Source of the DNA: Lepus europaeus
Taxonomy: Eukaryota > Chordata > Mammalia > Lagomorpha > Leporidae
DNA length: 64,000 nucleotides
NCBI RefSeq assembly: GCF_033115175.1
Contig: NC_084836.1
Coordinates: 69,053,297-69,117,296, forward strand
Direction of reading: 5' to 3'
Numbering within the stretch: the stretch's first letter is position 1; every line of letters starts with the position of its first letter. Made by a program: the position numbers and the translations under genes. Below are positions 54,930 through 64,000 of the stretch, one piece after another. The notes beneath the pieces were generated by a model, which was not told the DNA's origin, ran no database searches, and saw only the letters and a list, made by a program, of their open reading frames with translations.

Positions 54930-56073
54930 TTAACATTATATATGTCAGAGATAAAGCTACTTGCCGTAGTGTGAGGGCAAAACATTTTTTTTTTTTTTCT
55001 AAAGCAAGAGCTATGTACATTCTCATTTATAGGGGATTTCATTATTCTAGTTGAGATGAGTCTTTGAACTTGTTCACAGAGCTGGGGTTTCAGGATGAAG
55101 GTGTCAAGCCAAGGGGCCAGACTGGTCCCCCAAAGGGAAGTGAGCTGCTGTAAAGTTGTAGTTGGGAGGAAGTTCAGAGGAAGCTCATCCTGGGAGTTGG
55201 GAGGAACAGAAGGCAAGCTTAGTCACTGACAGGCAGACTTCAGTGACTCCAGCACGTGAGCAGTCAGGGCAAACCGCTGCAGCCGCTAGAGCACTGAGCA
55301 CAGAAAGAGAAGGGGCCCCTTTGGTGAGTCTCAGTCTCTTCCAGTACTGAAGTTCCTGGTTGGTGATGTGTTTTTCTCTAGAATGCTAGTACCTTTAGAA
55401 ACCTTGGCACATTTCTCTTATCATCTTTGACACCCAGGCAGCTGGTTTCCTTATCAGCTGGACTCCTCCTTCTGATGTCTTACTCCTTCTCCTCTTTTTG
55501 CCTCTGAATATTTTCTTTCTTCTTCTTTCTTTGTGTATTTCAATGGCAAGTGTTTCTTTCACCTAACAAGAAAGACTCAAAAGCCCATCAGCACATTGGT
55601 GTTCAGCTGGAGTTGTGGCTCTCTGGTAGATGGAGTAAGAGGTCTGTAATTTTGGTTATTGTTTTGGTATGCAAAGTTAATTAAACGAAGAGCAAGCTGA
55701 GCTCCTGTCTCAGTGACCATCGTGGTGGGGTTGGGGGAGAGGCCAGTTCGTGTTAAGTGCATTTAGAAGAGCACACTGCTGGCACTTTATGAAGTATGCG
55801 TGTTTGTGTGGCTTTTGGTTAAAGGCAGATGTCTAATGTTGCCCGCTTAGGTAGAGTGGATTATTTCTGAGGCCTTTTCCTTAAGCTAACACTTATCAGA
55901 GGGCCATTTCACTTTTTTTCTTCTGTCATGCAGTAGATACAGTCAGTCTTCATCTTGTCTTTTTTGTATCTTTTCATTTTATAACAGAAAATTCATTTTA
56001 ATAAGAAAAAATAAGACAGACTTATCCCAAGTGAAAAAACAATTTCAGACTTCTGATCTTATTCCTCAAGTAT
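54930..56073 (+). other. SLC11A2: SLC11A2 intron 1, unique stretch
   Basis: A SINE-free 1.1 kb. No SLC11A2 coding sequence was recognised here. Confidence 0.45.
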
Positions 56074-56077
56074 AACT

Positions 56078-56409
56078 TGGGGCCGGCGCCGCGGCTTAAC
56101 AGGCTAATCCTCCACCTTGCGGCGCCGGCACTCCGGGTTCTAGTCCCGGTCAGGGCGCCGGATTCTGTCCAGGTTGCCCCTCTTCCAGGCCAGCTCTCTG
56201 CTAGGGCCAGGGAGTGCAGTGGAGGATGGCCCAAGTGCTTGGGCCCTGCGCTCGCATGGGAGACCAGGAGAAGCACCTGGCTCCTGCCTTCGGATCAGTG
56301 CGGTGCGCCGGTCGCAGTGTGCCGGCCGCGGCAGCCATTGGAGGGTGAACCAATGGCACAAGGAAGACCTTTCTCTCTGTCTCTCTCTCACTGTCCACTC
56401 TGCCTGTCC

Positions 56410-56439
<30 letters not shown>
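56078..56439 (+). mobile_element. Very young C-SINE
   Basis: Plus copy of the CpG-rich subfamily, from 'ggggccggcgccgcggctta' to 'ctgcctgtcc' plus about 30 A. Short AACTTGG repeats flank it (near 56074 and 56438). It lies in sense orientation to SLC11A2. Confidence 0.94.
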
Positions 56440-56440
<1 letters not shown>

Positions 56441-56800
56441 TGGAAAATCAATTGGTTTTTCTATGTTGCTGCTTTCTCTTTACCCTCATTGGTAGCAGAT
56501 TAGGTTTAGAACTAATTGGATAGATATTTTTGATGGAAAGATGTTGCTTATTCCTTGACCTAGCATGGAGAAATGGACAGAGTAATAATATCACATTTTT
56601 AAAAAAGTGACATAATGTTTCTTATTAGAATACATGGGTCCAGAAAACAGTTATCTCTGAGCTGCTTGAATATTTCAGAGAATTACGATGTCTTCCAGTC
56701 ATCCAAAGGGCAGGAGTTCACCTCCATGAAAAACATCTCATCCAGCATAGATGTTGGATTAACAGGAATAACTTAGAAGGAAAGTGAAATACTTTAGTCA

Positions 56801-57098
56801 TTTTTTTTAAAGATTTATTTATTCATTTGAAAGGCAGAGTTACAGAGAGGCAGAGGCAGAGAGAGAAAGGTCTTCCATACGTCACTTCTCAAATGGCCAC
56901 AGTGGCTGAAGCTGAGCTGATATGAAGCTTCTTCTGGTCTTCCACAGAGGAGCCCAAGCACTTGGGCCATCTACTGCTTTCCCAGGCCATAGCAGAGAAC
57001 TAGATCGGAAGTGGAGCAGCTGGGACTTGAACCAGAGCTGATATGGGATGCCAGCACTGCAGGCAGAGGCTTTACCTGCTACTCCACAGCGCCTACCC
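56801..57098 (-). mobile_element. C-SINE, shortened
   Basis: Reverse copy from 'tttttttaaagatttattta' to 'tccacagcgcctacccct', with small body losses. Confidence 0.88.
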
Positions 57099-57099
57099 C

Positions 57100-57455
57100 T
57101 AGTGCTTTAGTTTTTTTTTTTTTTTTTTTTTGACAGGCAGAGTGGACAGTGAGAGAGAGAGAGAGACAGAGAGAAAGGTCTTCACACTCCAATGGCTGGC
57201 GCGCTGCAGCCGGTGCACCGCGCTGATCCGAAGGCAGGAGCCAGGTGCTTCTCCTGGTCTCCCATGCGGGTGCAGGGCCCAAGCACTTGGGCCATCCTCC
57301 ACTGCACTCCCGCTCCATAGCAGAGAGCTGGCCTGGAAGAGGGGCAACCAGGACAGAATCCGGCGCCCTGACCGGGACTAGAACCTGGTGTGCCGGCGTC
57401 GCAAGGCAGAGGATTAGCCTATTGAGCCACGGTGCCGGTCTAGTGCTTTAGTTTT
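57100..57455 (-). mobile_element. Young C-SINE with 15-bp target duplication
   Basis: The body at 57115-57440 is flanked by TAGTGCTTTAGTTTT at 57100-57114 and 57441-57455. It is a CpG-rich subfamily copy inserted directly beside the head end of the previous SINE. Confidence 0.95.
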
Positions 57456-57831
57456 AAAGTAGGCCTTATTGAGAAAAGATAACTTTAAAAGTATCTGGAA
57501 GTATTTACATTTTCTTTAGGACAAATGTAATCTAAAATCACGATTCCTTGTTATTTTCTAATAAACTGCTGAGTATCACATTTAAAACCTTGATGGAAAT
57601 TTCTACTTTGTCACTAGCATGTCTCTGGCAATGAGCAGTGACTGAGGAAACCATTTAGAGCTTTAGCTTTAAATATTTTTGCTTATATTTGTTAAATCAG
57701 CCATTTCCAGGTAAACTCTTGTTTGGTTACTTCTGTGTTGTTTTTTCCCCCTATTTAATGCTGTCTTTGATTTTATTGAGGTGGAGGACATGAGGAAAAA
57801 AATGGGGAAGAATTAGAGAGTTGTGTTGAAA

Positions 57832-58173
57832 ATCATTCTAGGGCCAGCGCTATGGTTCACTTGGTTAATCCTCCACCTGCGGCTCCGGCATTCCATATGG
57901 GCGCCGGTTCTAGTCCCGGCTTCTCCTCTTCCAGTCCAGCTCTCTGCTGTGGCCCGGGAAGGCAGTGGAGGATGGCCCAAGTGCTTGGGCCCTGCACCCG
58001 CATGGGAGACCAGGAGGAGGCACCTGGCTCCTGGCTTTGGATCAGCGCCGTGTGCTGGCCGTAGCGGCCATTTGGGGAGTGAACCAACAGAAGGAAGACC
58101 TTTCTCTCTGTCTCTCTCTCTCTCACTGTCTAACTCCGCCTGTCAAGTAAAAAAAGAAAAAAACATCATTCTA
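57832..58173 (+). mobile_element. C-SINE with 9-bp target duplication
   Basis: The body at 57841-58164 is flanked by ATCATTCTA at 57832-57840 and 58165-58173. Full structure, plus strand. Confidence 0.92.
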
Positions 58174-58351
58174 AACCTTACAGTTAATTTTAGGGAGACT
58201 TTTTCCGCTCTAAAATCAGTGAAATGGTTTTTAGTGTTTGCTTTCTGTAGGGGTATTTTATAAGAAATCAGATTGTTTGAAATTCAAACTTTGTTTTTAG
58301 CCATAGACAAAAATATTAGAGTTGTATATATCTCTTATACACAATATGATT

Positions 58352-58660
58352 TTTAAAAATATTTCTTTTAATTTAATTTGAAAGGCAGAGAGAGATCTTC
58401 ATGTGCTGGTTTGCTCTCCAAAAGCCCGTAATAGTGGAGACTGGACCTGGCCCAAGCCAGGAGCTCAGACACTGAATCTGGGTCTCCCAGGTAGGTGATA
58501 GGGACCCAAGTCCATGAGCCATCATCTGCTGTCTCCCAGGGTGTGCCTTGGTGGGAAGCTGGAACTGAAAGTTGAGTCAAGACTCAAATGAGGCACTCCT
58601 GTGTGGTGTGCAGCCATCCAAGCAGTGTCTCAACTTCTGCAGCAAACACCTACCCCTACC
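58352..58660 (-). mobile_element. Old C-SINE
   Basis: Reverse copy from 'tttcttttaatttaatttga' to 'gcaaacacctacccctacc'. Strongly diverged. Confidence 0.78.
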
Positions 58661-58743
58661 CTGGAATGTTTTAGTATTTAGTATTTCAAACTATCCAGGA
58701 AGCAGTTGTTAAAACAGGTTTGGGCTGTCCTCCAAATTGTTCT

Positions 58744-59095
58744 AGAGTTCTTTTTTTTTTTTTTTTAATTTAAAGATTTATTTATTTATTTATTTGAAAG
58801 GCAGAATTAGAGAGAGAGCGTGATTTTCCATTTGCTGGTTCACTCCCCAAATGGCTGTAATGGTCAGGGCTGGACCAAGCCAAATCCAGGAACCTGGAAC
58901 TCCATCCAGGTTTCCCACATGGGTAGAAAGGGACCAAGTACTTGGGCAATCATCTGCAGCTTTCCAAGGTGCATTAGCAGGGAGCTGGATCAGATGTGGA
59001 GTGGCCATGACTCAAACCAGTGCCCATATGGGATGCTAGTGTTGTAGGCTGCAGTTTAACCTGTTGCATTTGTAGCGCCGGCCCCCAGAGTTCTT
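58744..59095 (-). mobile_element. C-SINE with 9-bp target duplication
   Basis: The body at 58753-59086 is flanked by AGAGTTCTT at 58744-58752 and 59087-59095. It ends 'tttgtagcgccggccccc'. Confidence 0.9.
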
Positions 59096-59597
59096 ATAAA
59101 CACTGGAAACATACAGAATTGTTGTTAATTTGAGTTTAGAATTTATTGTAGCTACTTGGTGTTTTCAACTTTGAATTTTCATATAATTTCAAACTTGTAG
59201 AGACGTTGAAAGAATAGTATCAGGAAACAGATAATTTCAAGAGTAATGGTAATGGGAAGTAGTAGGTGCCTTGAAGGAGGACAGAGAAGCACATCTAACC
59301 CAAGTTTGGCAGGCCAGAAATGCTTCTCTGAGCAGGGGGCTTCTGCTTCTTTGCGTCCAGGTGCTTCCAAAGCATACTTTCAGAGCATGGCTATTTGGAT
59401 ACTCACAGTGGTTGTCGATTAGACTTACGGCAGTAAATGCCTGCCAGCTGGGCAGCTGCAGATCTCTGATTATCCATTGCAGCTTTATCAGAGTTCAACT
59501 GGATATCCCTCCAGTGTTTGTTGAGAAGTTAAGTGAATTCATATGACCTTTAATTTAAAAAATAATATATGTACATGGTAAAACTTTTTTTCCTTTT
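59096..59597 (+). other. SLC11A2: SLC11A2 intron 1, unique stretch
   Basis: No gene was recognised. 59555-59590 resembles ancient L1 sequence. Confidence 0.4.
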
Positions 59598-59895
59598 TTT
59601 TTTTTTTAAATTGAAACGCAGAGAAACAGATCTTCCGGTCACTGGTTCACTCCTCCGTATGCCTGCAGTAGCCAGGGTTAGGCCAGAATGAAGCCAGAAG
59701 AGTGGAACTCAGTTCAGGTTTCCTGCATGGTGGTAAGATTCAAAGCACTGGAGCCATCACTGCTGTGCCCCAGAGTGTACATTAGAAGGAAGCTGGTAGA
59801 AGTGGACCAAGGTTCTAGCTAACTTAGACTCTCCTGTTTGCGATACTGGCGTCCCAAACAGTGGCTTCACCTACTGTGCCACAATGCCTACCCCA
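59598..59895 (-). mobile_element. Old C-SINE
   Basis: Reverse copy from poly-T and 'aaattgaaacgcagagaaac' to 'tgtgccacaatgcctacccc'. It is followed by a T-run at 59901-59930. Confidence 0.78.
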
Positions 59896-59896
59896 G

Positions 59897-59930
<34 letters not shown>

Positions 59931-60309
59931 CAGTGCTAAAAGGTAGACAGGGTATATTCACTGAGAGATCTTCCTTTACCTCTCCTCGTTTGTGCTCTCC
60001 ATGCCTTTCTTGTCTTAGGGGACTACTGTTGCTACATGCTTTGGGCGTATCTTCTGCAGAGACTCTGGTATGTGTTCTCCCTCCAAGTTTTTTCATTTTT
60101 GCTACATAAATGATAGCATACTGCTCAATAAGTTCATTTTTTTCACTTGACACCATTGTCTCCTATCAGAGTGTATAGATCTGTGTTACTCATAATAGTT
60201 ACATAGTATTTTCTCCTGTGGTACACAGTTGATTCAGCTAGTCCCTTCTTGATACCCAGGTTTTTTAATAACACAGGCAAAACTGGGAAATATCCTGACA
60301 CATATATCT
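59931..60309 (-). mobile_element. Ancient L1M-type fragment, antisense
   Basis: The order 'aagttcatttttttcacttg', 'aatagttacatagtattttc', 'gattcagctagtcccttctt' and 'gatacccaggttttttaata' follows reverse-strand L1M 3' sequence. Diverged. Confidence 0.5.
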
Positions 60310-60637
60310 TTTTTAAAAAAGATTTATTTATTGAAAGAGTGACAAGGGGGAAAGGGAGAGGGAGCGGGGGAGAGAGGGAGAGAGATAGAAAGAAATAGAT
60401 CTTTTGCCCTCTGCTTTAGTCTTCCACTGGCTGCAACAGCCAGGTCTGGACCAGATTGAAGCCTGGAGCTCCATCCAGGTCTCCCACATGGGTGGTAGGA
60501 ACCTAAACTCTTGGGCCATCTTTTGCTGCCTTCCCAGGTACATTAACAGGGAGCTGGAAGCAGAGAAGCAGACTTACCACCACTTTAATGTGGGGTGCCG
60601 GTGTCATAGGCCATGGCTTAACCCATCGCGCCCCTGC
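60310..60637 (-). mobile_element. C-SINE
   Basis: Reverse copy from 'tttttaaaaaagatttattt' to 'taacccatcgcgcccctgc', with a GGGAGA-rich tract. Confidence 0.83.
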
Positions 60638-61345
60638 ACAGGTATTGTGTGAGTGTTTCTTGTAAATGGATCAAAGGATATTGTAGACTTGTGATATTTT
60701 AGACAGGTAATACAATGTTATTAGAATTTATGTCTTGTAAAACAGTCTTTCAAAACAACTTGATAAGAATGGGATAAAATGTTCCTATTTAACTGTCAGT
60801 TTTTTCTGTTGGTTGCTGTTGGATAGGAGGAGTCTTACTTGATTCAAGAGAAGATAATGCTCTATTTTAGTGGGTGAGCTGAAATATCAAAATAGTGTTA
60901 AAAAGAAATATTAAACCATTGCTGACTTGTTTCTGGTTGCTTGTGTCCTAACTCTGAAATCTTTCTCTTAATGTAATGAAATGATTGAAATGACCTGGTG
61001 ATGCGGTCCTAGAGAGTAGAACTGTCAATATTGACTTGGTGCTTTTGTATGTGTCTAAATTTTCATGGAGTCTGTGTTGTCCAGCACAGCAAACTTAATT
61101 GACTATTCCCTGATCTAGTTTTGTTTTATAGACACTGCAAACAGTGGGGTTTTGATGAGAAAGTTGGAATCTAGTATCCATTTTCTTCTTTTTGAGAGTT
61201 CAGAGAAAGCCAGATTTCTTGTATTTTATTGGCCCTGTGTACATTTGCTTTGGGGATGATCACTTAGAATCACTATTAGAATCACTAATAATTATATACA
61301 ATTTATTAATATTTTTGTGATAAATGTGTTACCGCTTGCTTTCTT
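60638..61345 (+). other. SLC11A2: SLC11A2 intron 1, unique stretch
   Basis: AT-rich sequence, no SINE and no exon recognised. Confidence 0.4.
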
Positions 61346-61657
61346 TTTTTTCTCTCTCCATTTTCATATATGTACTTGAGAGGCAGAAAGAGAAGGAGGG
61401 GGGAGAGAGAGAGAGAAAGAGGGTGCAAGTGAGCATGCTCACAGCAGCCGGGACTGTACTACTCTCAGGCAGGGCTGTGAGCCCAGAATACCATCTATGG
61501 TCTCCCACGTAGGCGATAGAAGCCATTATTTGAGCCATCACCACTGCCTCCCAGGGTCTGCATTAGCAGGAACCTAGAGGCGGGATGCTGAAATGGAACC
61601 TGGATCTCTGATATGAGAGGCAAGCATCTTAACAGTTAAGCTAAAGTCCTGCTCCTT
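61346..61657 (-). mobile_element. Old C-SINE
   Basis: Reverse copy with a GA-rich tract and 'tgcctcccagggtctgcatt', ending 'ttaagctaaagtcctgctcc'. Confidence 0.72.
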
Positions 61658-61883
61658 TTGTGCAATCCAGTTCAATCAGTTCTCGGTAGTCAGGGCCACA
61701 TTTGGAAATTAGTTATTGTACTGGTAATAATGTTCTCAGAACTGACTGAAGTATCAGGAAGGGCTTTTTGTCTCATACCAAATGCCCTAAGGCTGATTGA
61801 TGTACTTCCTTAATTTTTCTGATTCTTCAATTGCCAAGTTCCTCTTATCCTGTGAGAACTTTATTCCCAGATCTGATCTGTGC

Positions 61884-62196
61884 TTTTTTTTTTTTTTTTT
61901 GAAAGGCAGAATTACAGAGGGAGAGACACAGACAGAGAGGTTTTCCATCTTCTAGTTCACTCCCCAAATGGTGGCAACAGCCAGGGCTGGGACAGGCTGA
62001 AGCCAGGAGCCAGGAGCTTGTTGGTCTCCCACATGGGTACAGGGGCCCAAGCACTTGAGACAGCTTGTGCTGCTTTCCTATGTGCATTAACAGGGAGCTG
62101 GATCAGAAGTGGAGCAGCTAAGATTCTAACCCATGTTTACATGGGATACCAGTGCTGCAGGTGGCAGCTTAATCTTCTATACCACAGGCTGGCCCC
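61884..62196 (-). mobile_element. C-SINE
   Basis: Reverse copy from poly-T and 'gaaaggcagaattacagagg' to 'ataccacaggctggcccc'. It is followed by a (TC)n(CTT)n tract at about 62210-62260. Confidence 0.87.
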
Positions 62197-62349
62197 TGCA
62201 GTTTTTTTTCTCTCTCTCTCTCTCCTTCTTCTTCTTCTTCTTCTTTTTTTTTTTTTTTAGTTTTTAACAGGTTCAGTATAGTTCATTGATGCAATTCTAA
62301 GAATACAATGATATTCCCTTTCTCCCTTCCTCTCCCTTTGACCGACTTT

Positions 62350-62662
62350 CTTAATTATTTTTATTTATTGATTTATTTATTTGACAGAGAGGGGAAAAAG
62401 AGAGATCATCCAACCATGGTTCACTCCCTAAGTGGATAGAATGGCTGGGGCTGGACCAGGCTGAATCCAGGAGCCAGAAGCTGCATCCAAGTGTCCCACA
62501 TGTGTGCAAGAACTCAAATACTTGGGCCATCTTCTGCTGTTTGCCCAGGCATATTAGCAGGGAGCTCGATTGAAAGTGAAGCAGCGGGGATAGGAACCAG
62601 CACTCATATGGGATGCTGGCATTGCAAATGGCAGCATAACCCCTGTGCCACAATGGTGGTGC
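62350..62662 (-). mobile_element. C-SINE
   Basis: Reverse copy from 'ttaattatttttatttattg' to 'gccacaatggtggtgcc'. Confidence 0.83.
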
Positions 62663-62962
62663 CTGTGCTTTCTTAATTTATTGTGAATTAAGATAACCTG
62701 ATACCCTGTCTTATTAGAATTATGTATAAAACCAAAATAAAAAGGCTTTGGGAAGCCATGGGACTGTGTTGTGGTTGGAATCCAAGTGAGCAGTCAGATA
62801 AACAAACCCTATTTAGGTGAGGTGCTATTGTCACTAACAGTCGGATTTAGTCAGTGTTATTGGGGTCTGTTGGCCAGTGTTTAGCCAAGCAGGAGAGATG
62901 TGGCTAGTTGTCTGTTACAATACTGTTATTGGTATTTGTTTTCCAAATGCAGGTGGTGGTAT

Positions 62963-63283
62963 TTTTTAAAAGGATTTATTTATTTGAAAGGCAGAGTGAG
63001 GGTCAGGGGAAGGAGAGAAAGAGAGACAACGAGAGCTCTTCCATTTACTTGTTTACTCCCCAACACAGTAGCTGGGGTTGAGACAGGCTGAATCCAGGAG
63101 CAGGAACTCCCTCTGGGCCTCCAGCATGGGTGGCAGAGACCCATGCAATTTGGCTATTATTTTCTGCCTGGCATGGACATTAGCAGGAAACTAGACTAGA
63201 AGCAGAGGTGAAACTTGGCCCCAGGCACTGTGATATCAAATGCGGCAGTCCCAGATGGTTTAACTTGTATCACAGTGCCCATG
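62963..63283 (-). mobile_element. Old C-SINE
   Basis: Reverse copy from 'ttttttaaaaggatttattt' to 'atcacagtgcccatgg'. Confidence 0.78.
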
Positions 63284-64000
63284 GTATGTTTTATACCTCG
63301 GAAGGTAGGTGATACCTAAAAACCCCTTTGAGGTGTAAATTCTACAGTTCTGTAAGATAGTTGCAGCATATGTTGGTAGGTAGAAAGATTCTCCAAAAAA
63401 GTAAGTCGAGGAGTGTTGATTTCAGATAGGAGCACCATGAGGGTGGAAAGTGACTGCTACTTAAGCAACGGGGAGGCTTTATCACTTTTTCAGTAGGATG
63501 GTAACTGTTGGCATTTAAGGGGAAGGGTATCAGTAAATGTTACTTTGTTCTTCCTATCTAAATGTGAAATCAACTGAGAAGATATTCCATAATAAATGGA
63601 TCAAAATTTCAAAAATTAGCCTTATTGGTGAGGCTGACTGGGGAATGTATGGCCCAATGTCCTCACCAGTATTCTCCTCTTCCCCCCAGTTACACTTAAC
63701 CCAGCAGGATGCTGGGAATCTGAGTCCTCCCCTGGACCGGTCTTGCCCCTTGCAGGTTGCTCCCTGCAGGACCTAGATAAGTGCTGGCGTCAGCAGCTCA
63801 GGCCTAGTCTTGCTGGTGTCTCAGCTCTCCCTGAGGGTCCGGGAGGGGCTGGGCCGAGGGAGAGGCACCCAGTTGTCAGAGGGCTGGAGAATGCCACCTG
63901 GAATGTGATGACTGAAGTCTCTCCCTCCACTACTAGGATCCTGGTGTAGAGCTTTTTCTTGCCTTTCTAGAAGGTTTGTTAGGCAGAGCAGAGCGCACTA
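63284..64000 (+). other. SLC11A2: SLC11A2 intron 1, end of window
   Basis: Unique sequence. 'ctcttccccccag' at about 63677-63689 looks like an acceptor, but what follows does not encode SLC11A2 exon 2 (SYSKNSATQVSTMVLGPEQK in human), so no exon is called. Confidence 0.4.

Noticed and set aside
55240-55330. Possible extra exon ending in a GTGAGT-type donor (55324)
   Set aside because: The donor looks good, but there is no clear acceptor, no conserved peptide and no known SLC11A2 exon at this relative position.
26845-63283. Many 60-180-codon open frames within repeats (for example with 'FPGHSRELD' or '[13 protein letters not shown]')
   Set aside because: These peptides recur because they are translations of C-SINE sequence in different frames; they are not genes.
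54930-64000. SLC11A2 exon 2 (SYSKNSATQVSTM...)
   Set aside because: I searched by eye for the expected coding sequence in the last 14 kb and did not find it. The acceptor-like sites near 63689 are not followed by matching codons.

Overview
The window is nuclear DNA from a lagomorph, most likely rabbit (Oryctolagus). About sixty copies of the tRNA-derived rabbit C-SINE family are scattered through it. A LINE-1 3' end with a G-rich tract and A-rich tail of the type found in rabbit genomes is also present. The genes are split by GT-AG introns, and their order matches the human 12q13 block CSRNP2 - LETMD1 - SLC11A2, read here as CSRNP2(+), LETMD1(-), SLC11A2(+).

Layout. Positions 1-540 are upstream flank. 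CSRNP2 runs from a CpG-rich promoter and non-coding exon 1 (about 905-1154) through four coding exons (5941-14470) to a 3' UTR of about 2.4 kb. It encodes a 544-residue nuclear protein. LETMD1 lies tail to tail with it on the minus strand (coding 25318-18234, nine exons, 357 residues, mitochondrial), and its CpG promoter at 25320-25560 carries NRF1-like and ETS-like sites. From about 26 to 49.4 kb the sequence is intergenic and dominated by SINEs, with an L1 3' end, ancient L1M, L2 and MIR fragments and a nested terminal-inverted-repeat DNA transposon. SLC11A2 (DMT1) begins at about 50.35 kb. Exon 1A (first 16 codons of the long isoform) has a TATA-like box and intestinal-type sites. It is followed by a second CpG-island promoter with two CCAAT boxes and a probable non-coding exon 1B ending at 51549. 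The rest of the window, to 64 kb, is SLC11A2 intron 1; I did not find exon 2.

The genes do not form an operon or a shared pathway. CSRNP2 is a nuclear, PP1-binding putative transcription factor, LETMD1 a mitochondrial inner-membrane protein, and SLC11A2 a proton-coupled ferrous-iron transporter. All coding exons visible here have intact frames and consensus splice sites.

I found no previously undescribed gene system. The points most worth a second look are an in-frame alternative donor inside SLC11A2 exon 1A, a cluster of intestine-type sites upstream of it, an antisense open frame ending next to an A-rich run, the SINE strand polarity, and nested or inverted SINE structures that record insertion order.
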